From positions 1 to 36,085 of the forward strand of contig JBFLXJ010000011.1 of assembly GCA_040757085.1 (NCBI GenBank): a stretch of 36,085 nt of DNA, written 5' to 3'. The position numbers and the translations under genes were made by a program. Source of the DNA: Bacillota bacterium (lineage in GTDB: Bacteria; Bacillota; Sulfobacillia; JACIYH01). Positions 22,107 through 29,785 of the stretch are shown piece after piece (position 1 is the stretch's first letter; each line of letters opens with the position of its first letter). The notes beneath the pieces were generated by a model. The model made no database searches and was not told where the DNA came from. It worked only from the letters and a program-made list of their open reading frames with translations.

Positions 22107-23054
22107 GTGTTGGCATGGCGTCACGTGATGGACGCGTTTGAGTTGCTTGACAGTGCGTATGTGGACGGTGCCCGGGTGGCGGAGTTCCTCCGTGCCCATG
22201 GGGTGGACGACGTGACCGTAACGCCCATCCAGGGTGACAAGGGCCGCACGGACTTCGTCAAGGCCGTCATCCCGGGTGCCCGGGGCAGGTTCGCGGGGGG
22301 TGATGCTCCCACCCTGGGCATCATTGGCCGGCTGGGAGGGCTGGGGGCCCGTCCGGAGCGCATAGGATTCGTGTCGGACGGGGACGGTGCCCTGGCGGCC
22401 ATCTCCTGTGCACTGAAGCTGGGCGCGATGCGATGCAACGGAGATGTGTTGCCCGGGGACGTAATCGTGGCTACCCACATCTGCCCCCATGCGCCGACAG
22501 AGCCGCATGAGCCCGTGCCCTTCATGGGCTCCCCGGTGGACATGGCGGTCATGAACCGCTACGAAGTCGATCCCGCCATGGATGCCATCCTCTCGGTCGA
22601 CACCACCAAGGGCAACCGCATTATAAACGTGCGTGGGTTTGCAATTTCTCCCACCGTCAAGGAGGGGTACATCCTCCGGGTGAGCGAGGATCTGCTGGAT
22701 ATCATGCAGATCGTCACGGGGCGGATGCCCGCCGTGTTGGCAATCACGACCCAGGATATCACCCCGTACGGCAACGGGGTATTCCACATGAACAGCATCA
22801 TGCAGCCCGCCACCGCCACCACTGCGCCGGTCGTGGGCGTAGCCATTACCACCGAGGTGCCCGTGCCGGGCTGTGCCACCGGGGCCAGCCACCTGCAGGA
22901 CGTTGAGAGCGCGGTGAGATTCTGCCTCGAAGTGGCCAAGGCCTTCGGAGCGGGGAAGTGCCGATTTCACGATGAGCACGAGTTCCGCCGCCTGGTGGAA
23001 CTGTACGGCACCATGTCTCACCTTCAGACCCCGGGGAGGGTGGGCGCATCCTGA
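22107..23054 (+). CDS. DUF1177 family protein
   Basis: 315 residues. Recognisable DUF1177 features are 'ELLDSAYVDGARVAEFL', 'TVTPIQGDKGRTDFVK', 'GIIGRLGGLGARPERIGFVSDGDGALAA', 'GDVIVATHICPHAPTEPHEPVPFMGSPVD', and 'STTKGN'-like 'SVDTTKGNRI'. The clustered His residues and Asp suggest a metal-dependent or zinc-peptidase-like fold, which is inference. DUF1177 genes commonly sit with DUF917 and AroM-like genes, as here. The start could be GTG 22107 or TTG 22110 behind GGGAGG. It ends 23 bp before the AroM-like gene. Confidence 0.82.
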   Translation: MLAWRHVMDAFELLDSAYVDGARVAEFLRAHGVDDVTVTPIQGDKGRTDFVKAVIPGARGRFAGGDAPTLGIIGRLGGLGARPERIGFVSDGDGALAAISCALKLGAMRCNGDVLPGDVIVATHICPHAPTEPHEPVPFMGSPVDMAVMNRYEVDPAMDAILSVDTTKGNRIINVRGFAISPTVKEGYILRVSEDLLDIMQIVTGRMPAVLAITTQDITPYGNGVFHMNSIMQPATATTAPVVGVAITTEVPVPGCATGASHLQDVESAVRFCLEVAKAFGAGKCRFHDEHEFRRLVELYGTMSHLQTPGRVGAS

Positions 23055-23077
23055 GTGGAGAAGCGGGGGAAGCGGCA

Positions 23078-23743
23078 GTGAAGGTAGGGGCGATCACCAT
23101 CGGTCAATCTCCGCGCGCGGATGTCTTGCCCGAGATGATGCCCATTATCGGGGCCGGGGTCGAGGTCATCGAGGCCGGGGCGCTGGACGGTCTCGGCGGG
23201 GATGAAATCGCGGGTATGTCGCCCCGTCCCGGCGAGTACGTCCTGGTGACGAAATTGCGGGATGGCAGTTCGGTGCAGGTGGCCAGGGAGCGCATCGTCG
23301 CCCGCATGCAAGAACAGATCACCCGGGTCGTGGAGCGGGGGGCCGAGGTGGTGGCCATCCTTTGTACGGGGGAATTCCCCGAGTTGACCTGCCCTCGCCT
23401 GCTGGTCGAGCCCCAACTCGTGCTGCATCATTTCGTGGCAGCACTGGCCAGAGGTCGAAGGCTGGGGGTAGTGGTCCCGGCTCAAGAACAGGTGGAACAG
23501 GCCAGAGTGCGATGGGAAGGAGTTGGGGCTCAACTCCAGGTGGAGCCGGCGTCGCCCTACGGGGAAGTGACCGAGCTGAGGCGCGCGTCGGAAGTGCTGG
23601 GCGACTGGGGTGCCGAGCTGGTGGTGCTGGACTGCATAGGTTTCACCATGGCGATGAAAAGAGAGGTGCACGCCGTCCTGGGGGTCCCCGTAATACTGCC
23701 GCGCACAGTGCTGGCCCGCACGCTGGCCGAACTCGTGTCCTGA
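23078..23743 (+). CDS. AroM-like protein
   Basis: 221 residues with the AroM signature 'KVGAITIGQSPRADVLPEMMPII' at the N-terminus, 'GALDGLGGDEIAGMSPRPGEYVLVTKLRDG', 'AILCTGEFPEL' and 'VVLDCIGFTMAMKREV'. The fold resembles the aspartate/glutamate racemase superfamily. 'LCTGEF' and 'LDCIGF' place a Cys in each half, as the two catalytic cysteines of racemases. A racemase-like role in D-amino acid metabolism would fit DUF1445 and PxpA downstream; this is inference. GTG 23078 follows GGGGGAAG. Confidence 0.85.
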   Translation: MKVGAITIGQSPRADVLPEMMPIIGAGVEVIEAGALDGLGGDEIAGMSPRPGEYVLVTKLRDGSSVQVARERIVARMQEQITRVVERGAEVVAILCTGEFPELTCPRLLVEPQLVLHHFVAALARGRRLGVVVPAQEQVEQARVRWEGVGAQLQVEPASPYGEVTELRRASEVLGDWGAELVVLDCIGFTMAMKREVHAVLGVPVILPRTVLARTLAELVS

Positions 23744-23769
23744 CGGCGGCATGGGGTCCTCCTGGCGCC

Positions 23770-23793
23770 GGGCCGGGCAGGTTTTCCCGGCCC
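23770..23793. other. hairpin within the cargo operon
   Basis: GGGCCGGG (23770-23777) pairs with CCCGGCCC (23786-23793) around loop CAGGTTTT in the 146-bp gap between the AroM-like and DUF1445 genes. No T-run follows. The rest of the gap has no ORF of note. Confidence 0.4.
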
Positions 23794-23889
23794 ATGCGGT
23801 GAAACATCAGGTGTGGACGGGATAGGCCGCCTGTAGCCGCAATGACCGTCTACCAGGGCAGCGACCGAATACCGGAACAGTGACCGATT

Positions 23890-24687
23890 ATGGCGTTCGC
23901 TGAATTTTCTGGGGCTACTCCGCGGCAGGTCCGGCAGTGGATCCGCGAGGGGCGGTGGACGGGACCCACCGCCGGGCTGGCTCACGGCTATGCGCAGGCC
24001 AACCTGGTGATCTTGCCGCGGGAGATCGCTTACGACTTCCTGGTTTTTGCCCACAGGAATCCCAAACCGTGCCCGCTCCTCGATATCACCGACCCGGGCT
24101 CCCCGGAACCCGTCCGGGCTGCGCCCGGGGCCGACCTGCGCACCGACCTTCCCCGCTATCGGCTTTTCAGGGACGGGGAGCTGGTCGAGGAAGTAACCGA
24201 TGTCACTTCCGTGTGGCGGGGCGATCTGGTGGGCTTCCTCCTGGGCTGCAGTTTCAGCTTCGAATGGGCTCTGCTGCGGGCGGGTGTTCCCGTGCGTCAC
24301 CTGGAGCAGGGATGCAACGTGCCCATGTACGTTACGAATATCCCGTGCCGCTCCGCTGGCGTGTTTTCGGGACCCATGGTGGTGAGCATGCGACCCATCC
24401 CTGGCGGCCTGGTGGGGCGGGCCGTGCAGGTTACCGCCCGCTACCCGCGTGCCCACGGGACGCCCGTGCATGTGGGTGATCCTGCCGCAATAGGCATCAG
24501 GGATCTGGACCGCCCGGATTTCGGTGACCCCGTTACGGTAAGGCCCGGTGAGGTGCCTGTGTTCTGGGCATGCGGGGTGACGCCTCAGGTGGCCCTCATG
24601 CGGGCGCGGCTGCCGCTGGCCATAACTCATGCTCCGGGACACATGTTTATCACCGACATCCCGGACGAGGAACTGGAGACGCTGTGA
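23890..24687 (+). CDS. DUF1445 (putative hydro-lyase, D-glutamate cyclase-like)
   Basis: 265 residues, full length for this family. Motifs: 'TAGLAHGYAQANLVILP', 'FLVFAHRNPKPCPLLD', 'DLVGFLLGCSFSFEWALLRAGVP', 'NVPMYVTNIPC', 'VVSMRPIP', 'FWACGVTPQVALMRARLP', 'ITHAPGHMFITD'. The related domain in mammalian DGLUCY converts D-glutamate to 5-oxo-D-proline, and in Bacillus the family member YcsI sits beside YcsF/PxpA. Here too the next gene is pxpA, so a role in making or clearing 5-oxoproline is likely. The ATG start is weakly preceded by a ribosome site. The stop overlaps a possible GTG start of pxpA. Confidence 0.87.
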   Translation: MAFAEFSGATPRQVRQWIREGRWTGPTAGLAHGYAQANLVILPREIAYDFLVFAHRNPKPCPLLDITDPGSPEPVRAAPGADLRTDLPRYRLFRDGELVEEVTDVTSVWRGDLVGFLLGCSFSFEWALLRAGVPVRHLEQGCNVPMYVTNIPCRSAGVFSGPMVVSMRPIPGGLVGRAVQVTARYPRAHGTPVHVGDPAAIGIRDLDRPDFGDPVTVRPGEVPVFWACGVTPQVALMRARLPLAITHAPGHMFITDIPDEELETL

Positions 24688-24707
24688 CGACGGCGGGGGG
24701 ATCAACA

Positions 24708-25469
24708 TTGTTGAAAGTGGACCTGAACGCGGACGTGGGGGAGAGTTTCGGGTCCTACCGGCTGGGTGAAGACGAAGAGGTCATAAAGCACGTAACCTCC
24801 GTTAACATAGCGTGCGGGATGCACGCTGGTGACCCCCTGGTCATGCGTCGCACCGTGTCCCTGGCTAAGGAAGCGGGGGCGGCGGTGGGCGCCCACCCGG
24901 GATATCCGGACCTGCAGGGGTTCGGACGGAGGTACCTGGCTCTCACCCCCGAGGAAGTGGAGGCCTTTGCCATCTATCAGGTAGGTGCCCTGTGGGCGTT
25001 CTGTCGCTCCGCGGGGGTACCGCTCCGTCACGTGAAGGCACATGGGGTACTGTATAACGTGGCCGCCCGGGATGGGGCCATAGCGGATGCCATTGCCCGG
25101 GCCGTGGCTCAGGTTGACTCGGGCCTGGTGCTCGTAGGCCTGGCGGGCTCGGAGTTGTTGAGGGCCGGGGAACGGCTGGGGTTGCGGGTCGCTGGCGAGG
25201 CCTTCGCCGACCGCGGGTATAACCCCGACGGCACCCTGGTCCCGCGGGGTTGCCCGGGGGCCATAATCCACGATCCGGAAGCGGTGGCCGAGCGCGTGCT
25301 CCGGATGGTCAGGGAGGGGCGTGTTGCCGCCAGCGACGGGTCGGATATCGAGGTGAGGCCAGACACTGTCTGCTTCCACGGAGATACGCCCGGCGCGGCC
25401 AGGCTCGTGCGGTACGTGCGAGAGTACCTGGAGCGGGCCGGGGTTTGCGTGGTGCCCATGAGTGACTAG
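24708..25469 (+). CDS. pxpA: LamB/YcsF family, 5-oxoprolinase subunit A
   Basis: 253 residues. Conserved acidic and His motifs of PxpA: 'DLNADVGESFGSY', 'NIACGMHAGDPLVM', 'GAHPGYPDLQGFGRR', 'RHVKAHGVLYN', 'EAFADRGYNPDGTLVPR', and 'CFHGDTPGAA'. With PxpB and PxpC, PxpA hydrolyses 5-oxoproline to glutamate using ATP. The partner subunits are not in this window, so they must be elsewhere or the protein works alone. TTG 24708 behind GGGGGG is chosen; a GTG at 24684, overlapping the DUF1445 stop, is an alternative that adds eight residues. Confidence 0.9.
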   Translation: MLKVDLNADVGESFGSYRLGEDEEVIKHVTSVNIACGMHAGDPLVMRRTVSLAKEAGAAVGAHPGYPDLQGFGRRYLALTPEEVEAFAIYQVGALWAFCRSAGVPLRHVKAHGVLYNVAARDGAIADAIARAVAQVDSGLVLVGLAGSELLRAGERLGLRVAGEAFADRGYNPDGTLVPRGCPGAIIHDPEAVAERVLRMVREGRVAASDGSDIEVRPDTVCFHGDTPGAARLVRYVREYLERAGVCVVPMSD

Positions 25470-25551
25470 GGGATATCGGGGGGCAGTCGGCCAGTAAGAG
25501 TGAAAGGGGGGATTCTCGCTGCGTCCGGCCCTGTTGAGGGGGCGTTGAGGG

Positions 25552-26736
25552 GTGAGGGGGCACATCCGCAAGAGGTCCAGGGATAGCTGGACCGTGGTGG
25601 TCGAACTGCCCCGCGACCCGGAGACGGGGAAGCGCAGGCAGCGGTGGGTGGCCGTGAAGGGGCCCAAGCGTGAGGCGGAGCGCGTGCTGGCCCAACTGAT
25701 TTCGGAGGTGGAGCGGGGGGCGTACGCGGCTGCGCCCGCCCGGCTTAGCGTGGGCGAGTACCTTGACCGCTGGCTGAAGGCGGTTGAGCCCAGGCTCAGA
25801 CCACAGACCCGTGAGGTGTGGGGACGCTGTATAAGGCACTGGCAGGATGTCCTGGGCAGCGGGCCCCTCGTGAGGCTGACGGCCATGGACGTGCAGCAGG
25901 GCCTGAACGCGCTGCCCGGGCGTCTGGCGCCATCCACGCGGGCCCACCTGTTCGCCGTGCTCCGGGCTGCGTTGAAGCAGGCGGTGAAGTGGGGTTTCAT
26001 CCCGCGGTCCCCCACGGACGGGGTAAAGGGCCCGCCCCGGAGGGGCCGCCAGATCACCGTCTGGACCGAGGAGCAGGTATGTCTGTTTCTGCAGGCGGCG
26101 CGCGCGTCGCGGTACTATCCGCTGTTTCACACGGCGCTGGCAACGGGGATGCGGTTGGGAGAATTGCTGGGTCTCACCTGGCAGGACGTGGACCTGGACC
26201 GGGGGGCCATTCACGTGCGTCGCTCCCTGGTCTTGCCGTGCCGGGGAGAACCCCACTGGCAGGAGCCCAAGACCTCCCATTCCAGGCGGAAAGTTCCCCT
26301 TGATCCGATCACCCTGGACATCCTCCGGGAACTGAGGAAGCGGCAGTCGGCAGAGAGGCTGAAGGCAGGAGGTTACTGGCAGGATTACGATCTGGTGTTC
26401 ACAACGAAAAGGGGCAGACCGGTGGGCCGCGAGGAAGTCGGCAGGACGCTCAAGCGCCTTGCCCTGCGAACCGGGGTTCCGTTCATCCGCTTCCACGACC
26501 TTCGGCACACCCATGCCACTCTGCTCCTCGCGCGTGGCGTGCACGCCAAAGTGGTATCGGAGCGGTTGGGCCACTCCAGCGTGGCTCTGACCCTGGATGT
26601 GTACAGCCACGTCCTGCCCGACACGCAGCGGGAGGCCGCCCGGGCAATTGAGCAGGTCTTGACCGTCCCCGTTAGCAAGCCGTTAGCAGGGACGGACCAG
26701 AAGCGGCAAGAGAGCCCGGCCTGCAAGGGCTTGTGA
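25552..26736 (+). CDS. tyrosine recombinase/integrase (Tn916 Int-like)
   Basis: 394 residues. An N-terminal AP2-like arm-binding domain (about 1-45) precedes a SAM-like core-binding domain (about 60-150, 'LSVGEYLDRWLKAV') and the catalytic domain. The catalytic set is present: Arg in 'ATGMRLGELLGL', Lys in 'KTSHSRRKVPL', His-x-x-Arg in 'FHDLRHTHATLLL', His in 'LGHSSVALTLDVYSHV' and the Tyr nucleophile in 'DVYSHV'. An arm-binding domain predicts arm-type sites, which fits the repeats found at 20804 and 26670. The last arm-type repeat lies inside this gene's 3' end. GTG start; the stop overlaps the GTG of the next ORF. Confidence 0.95.
   Translation: MRGHIRKRSRDSWTVVVELPRDPETGKRRQRWVAVKGPKREAERVLAQLISEVERGAYAAAPARLSVGEYLDRWLKAVEPRLRPQTREVWGRCIRHWQDVLGSGPLVRLTAMDVQQGLNALPGRLAPSTRAHLFAVLRAALKQAVKWGFIPRSPTDGVKGPPRRGRQITVWTEEQVCLFLQAARASRYYPLFHTALATGMRLGELLGLTWQDVDLDRGAIHVRRSLVLPCRGEPHWQEPKTSHSRRKVPLDPITLDILRELRKRQSAERLKAGGYWQDYDLVFTTKRGRPVGREEVGRTLKRLALRTGVPFIRFHDLRHTHATLLLARGVHAKVVSERLGHSSVALTLDVYSHVLPDTQREAARAIEQVLTVPVSKPLAGTDQKRQESPACKGL
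26670..26691 (+). repeat. right arm-type integrase site candidate
   Basis: CGTTAGCAA, then GC, then CGTTAGCAGGG, matching 20804-20825 at 20 of 22 positions in the same orientation. It lies within the last codons of the integrase, 60 bp before the attR core. Confidence 0.6.
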
Positions 26737-27290
26737 CCGTGCGCTCCGACATCGTGTGTATCCAGGTGGAAAAGGTCTACGACTTCTGCTTCCAGAACGA
26801 GGATCGGGAGGCCTGCTTCACGCTGCCCACTGAGTGCTTACCGCCCGCCCCTCCGGGGTCCACGGCGACGTGCACCATCACCAGCGTGATCTGCACCCCC
26901 GGCACGCCCGTACCGGTTCCCACCCAGCCCGGGTTTGTAAGCGTGGGCATCGTGTTCGTGGTTACGGTCGACATCACGGTCCTGAACCCGGATGGTACCA
27001 CCAGGTGCACGTTCACCCAGAACTTTACCTTCGTGAAGACCGTGGTGTTGTACGCTCCCGCCGGGACGACCATCCAGTGCGAGGTGCCCGATTTCTCCTG
27101 CGGGCCCTGCGCCGTGGCCGACACCCAGGTGTGCTGCACCTTCCACCTGTGCATCCTGGTGCAGTCCAAGGCCCTGGTGAAGCTGCTGGTTCCGGCGTAC
27201 GGGTTCTGCGTTCCTGCCGAGTGCGTGGTTGCAACAAGAGGAGAAACTGCGAGCTCGCTGGTGATTGATCGGCGGGCGCGCGCCTCGTGA
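26733..27290 (+). CDS. 3' portion of a cysteine-rich protein separated from its start by the element
   Basis: 185 residues with about 18 Cys and alternating beta-like, Val/Thr/Pro-rich segments ('FVSVGIVFVVTVDITVLNPDGTTRCTF'). A leading 'DIVCIQVEKVYDFCF' resembles the start of repeat units seen in Firmicutes spore-coat or surface proteins; this resemblance is from memory. There is no signal peptide. The original start would be ATG 20578: residues 31-34 of that fragment and codons 26751-26762 coincide. In the present state translation could restart at GTG 26733, which overlaps the integrase stop (GTGA) with only AAGGG upstream. The protein may therefore depend on integrase translation. Function unknown. 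Confidence 0.7.
   Translation: MTVRSDIVCIQVEKVYDFCFQNEDREACFTLPTECLPPAPPGSTATCTITSVICTPGTPVPVPTQPGFVSVGIVFVVTVDITVLNPDGTTRCTFTQNFTFVKTVVLYAPAGTTIQCEVPDFSCGPCAVADTQVCCTFHLCILVQSKALVKLLVPAYGFCVPAECVVATRGETASSLVIDRRARAS
26751..26763 (+). repeat. right attachment-site core (attR)
   Basis: Identical 13 bp to 20668-20680, starting 15 bp after the integrase stop and in the same codon phase as the left copy. Confidence 0.72.
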
Positions 27291-27383
27291 ACACGGTAAC
27301 AACGCCTGCACTATCACGGGGAGATGCGCGTCGCCAGTGAACCCGGGGTGGGTGCAACCTCACCGCGCGCGGGTGCCCCTCCC

Positions 27384-27411
27384 TTGCCATCTTCGTGAAC
27401 GAGAGTACAAT
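27384..27411 (+). promoter_or_regulatory. sigma-A promoter of the sensor kinase-activator operon
   Basis: TTGCCA (27384-27389), a 16-bp spacer and TACAAT (27406-27411) give a strong pair. The start of transcription would be near 27418, about 11 nt before the kinase ATG, with GGGGAG between. The rest of the 138-bp gap after the cysteine-rich gene shows no ORF. Confidence 0.5.
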
Positions 27412-27428
27412 GTGATAGGGGAGATCAG

Positions 27429-29780
27429 ATGGGAGTTGTGAGCACCATACCGGGTCGGTGCCGGCAGTGTTATTCCTGCGTGCGGCACTGTCCGGTGAAA
27501 GCGATCATGGTACGCCAGGAGCAGGCCGCCGTCCTGGAGGAACGGTGCATCTCCTGCGGACACTGTGTCACCGTGTGCAGCCAGAAGGCGAAGCGGGTGG
27601 CCTCGGACCTGGCGGCGGCTAAGGAGTGGGTGGCCAGCGGTCGGCCCGCGTGTGCCATGCTGGCTCCCTCTTTCGTGGCCGAGTTTCACCCCTTGCGGCC
27701 CGGGCAGGTAGCTGCCGCGTTGCGCCGGCTGGGGTTCCGGTGGGTGTACGAGGTGGCATACGGTGCCGAACTCGTCACCCGCGAGTACCTGAGCGTTCTC
27801 CGGCGAGGGGCGGGTTCGACCCGGAAACCCCGTCCCCTGGTGAGTACCCCCTGCCCGGCCGTGGTCCACCTGGTGGAACGATACTTCCCTTCCCTGGTTT
27901 CCTTTCTCGCCCCCGTGGTTTCCCCCATGGTGGCTACCGGGAGGGCGGCGCGCATCCTTTTGCGGGACAGTGCTCCCGATCTGGCCACAGTGTTCATAGG
28001 TCCTTGTGTGGCCAAGATCGAGGAGGCGCGCCATCCCGCAGTGGCGGGGGCGGTGGATGGTGTCCTCACCTTTCCCGAACTGAGGGCCTGGTGGCAGGAG
28101 GCAGGGGTAGATCCATCGTCCTGTCCGGAAGAAGGCTTTGACAACCCCCCCACTGCGCTGGGGAAGCTGTACCCGGTCCCGGGGGGCCTGCTGCGTACCG
28201 CGGCCCTGCGCGCTGATGTGCTGGACAACGAGATTCACACCGTGGAAGGCCGGGAAAAATCCCTGGAGTTCCTGCGCGCGCTGGAAAAGGGAGAGGTACA
28301 GGCTGCCTTCGTAGACATCCTGTTTTGCGAAGGATGTGTGAACGGCCCCCTGGCGGGCAGCCTCTTGCCCGGATACGGTCGCCGTAACCGGGTGGTGGAC
28401 GAAGTGCGTTCTCTACCCCGGCGCGCCTTGCGCCTGGCAGAGCCTCCTCCCGCGATCGATTTGCGGCGCGACTTCACGGCCCGGGCCGTCCGCCTGCCCG
28501 AGCCGGGGGAGGCAGAGATCGGTGCCATCCTGCGGGAACTGGGCAAGACCAGGCCGGAGGACGAGTTGAACTGCGGGGCCTGCGGGTACCCCACCTGCCG
28601 GGATAAGGCGGTGGCGGTGTTCCAGGGTCTGGCGGAAAACAAGATGTGCCTGCCCTACCTGATCACGGAATTGCAGGCGAAGAATGCCGAGCTGGCATAC
28701 CTGCGCGACTACAACCGCAGCATAGTGGAGAGCATCGCCGAGGGGGTCATCGTTGCCGACCGGGAGGGGATCATCACCGTTTTCAACGATCCTCGTCAGC
28801 ACGTGTCAGATCGGCCCCGTCAGGAACTGATCGGTAAGGGGTTCTTCGCCGGCCTTCCCCACCTGGACCGGGAAGAGGTGAGAAAGGCAATCTCTGCCGT
28901 GCTAGAATCGGGCAAGGTGGGGGCCGTCCCGGAACTCCGGTACCAGTTGCGGGACCGCACGGTGGTGGCGAGCTTGCGGGCCTACCCGCTGCGGGGGGAG
29001 CGGGGGGAGTTGCTGGGTGTGGTGGTGATTTGCCAGGACATAACCGAGGAAAAGCGGCTGTTCAGCCGGCTGGCGGAATCCGACCGGCTGGCTTCCCTGG
29101 GCCGCCTGGCGGCCGGGGTCGCCCACGAGATCAACAACCCCCTCACCCTGGTATCCGGCTACGCAGAGCTGCTACGGGAAAGTGTGGCAGACCCGACCCT
29201 CAGGGAGCAGGCAGCGGTCATCGTGGAGGAAGTCGAGCGCATCGCGGGCATCGTCCGCAATCTGCTTACCTTTGCTCGCCAGCAGCCAGCCACCGTAAGC
29301 CCCTGCGACGTGAACGCCATCCTGTGCCGGCTCTATTCCCTTACCGCCTCTCAGTTCCAAAAGGGACGGGTGGAATTGGTGCTGGATTGTGAACCGGGGC
29401 TTCCCCAGGTGGCAGCGAATCCATCCGAACTGGAGCAGGTCTTCCTCAATCTCATGATCAACGCCCTGGAGGCCATGCCCGGCGGGGGCAGGCTCACCGT
29501 GGAGAGCCGTTCGATCTGCTCCAACGGAGAGCCCTGGGTTGAGATACGGTTCGCCGATACCGGCTGCGGGATCAAGGAGGAGCACATCGACCGCATTTTC
29601 GAGCCCTTCTTCACCACCAAAGAGGTGGGTAAGGGAACCGGTTTGGGACTATCCGTGTCCTACGGTATAGTGCGCAAGTACGGGGGCACCATCGAGGTCT
29701 CCAGCGAGGAAGGGAAGGGGAGCGTGTTCGTGGTGCGGTTACCGGTGCGCCGGGGCGCCGAGGTGAATAACGTGAGGTGA
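27429..29780 (+). CDS. redox sensor histidine kinase with ferredoxin, [FeFe]-hydrogenase-like and PAS domains
   Basis: 783 residues, cytoplasmic. Two [4Fe-4S] motifs (Cys11/14/17/21 and Cys40/43/46/50) are followed by a domain like the large C-terminal part of [FeFe] hydrogenases (about 70-345). Its cysteines are at 142 ('TPCPAVV', cf. L1), 193 ('GPCVAKIEE', cf. L2) and 300/303 ('CEGCVNGP', cf. L3). The L3 pair is CxxC rather than the catalytic CxxxC and L1 lacks a double Cys, so it probably binds a [4Fe-4S] cluster and is a sensor, not a hydrogenase. Another Fe-S motif ('NCGACGYPTC...MC', about 382-415), a PAS domain (about 425-545), HisKA (His566 in 'AGVAHEINNP') and HATPase ('NALEAMPGGG', 'GKGTGLGLSVSYG') complete it. 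It is stop-start coupled to the NtrC-type regulator. Confidence 0.9.
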   Translation: MGVVSTIPGRCRQCYSCVRHCPVKAIMVRQEQAAVLEERCISCGHCVTVCSQKAKRVASDLAAAKEWVASGRPACAMLAPSFVAEFHPLRPGQVAAALRRLGFRWVYEVAYGAELVTREYLSVLRRGAGSTRKPRPLVSTPCPAVVHLVERYFPSLVSFLAPVVSPMVATGRAARILLRDSAPDLATVFIGPCVAKIEEARHPAVAGAVDGVLTFPELRAWWQEAGVDPSSCPEEGFDNPPTALGKLYPVPGGLLRTAALRADVLDNEIHTVEGREKSLEFLRALEKGEVQAAFVDILFCEGCVNGPLAGSLLPGYGRRNRVVDEVRSLPRRALRLAEPPPAIDLRRDFTARAVRLPEPGEAEIGAILRELGKTRPEDELNCGACGYPTCRDKAVAVFQGLAENKMCLPYLITELQAKNAELAYLRDYNRSIVESIAEGVIVADREGIITVFNDPRQHVSDRPRQELIGKGFFAGLPHLDREEVRKAISAVLESGKVGAVPELRYQLRDRTVVASLRAYPLRGERGELLGVVVICQDITEEKRLFSRLAESDRLASLGRLAAGVAHEINNPLTLVSGYAELLRESVADPTLREQAAVIVEEVERIAGIVRNLLTFARQQPATVSPCDVNAILCRLYSLTASQFQKGRVELVLDCEPGLPQVAANPSELEQVFLNLMINALEAMPGGGRLTVESRSICSNGEPWVEIRFADTGCGIKEEHIDRIFEPFFTTKEVGKGTGLGLSVSYGIVRKYGGTIEVSSEEGKGSVFVVRLPVRRGAEVNNVR

Positions 29781-29785
29781 TGGCG

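Larger units (their letters stand above)
20668..26763 (+). mobile_element. about 6.08-kb integrative element carrying a metabolic operon and a tyrosine integrase
   Basis: Bounded by 13-bp identical cores at 20668 and 26751. An integrase lies at the right end and candidate arm-type repeats sit inside each end. The cargo is DUF917, DUF1177, AroM-like, DUF1445 and PxpA, all on the plus strand. No replication, relaxase, conjugation or phage structural genes are visible, and no convincing excisionase, so it may be mobilised by another element or be stranded. Base composition is similar to the flanks, which argues for transfer among related genomes or an old insertion. The left end between 20710 and 21008 has repeats and one tiny ORF but no clear larger gene. 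Confidence 0.72.
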
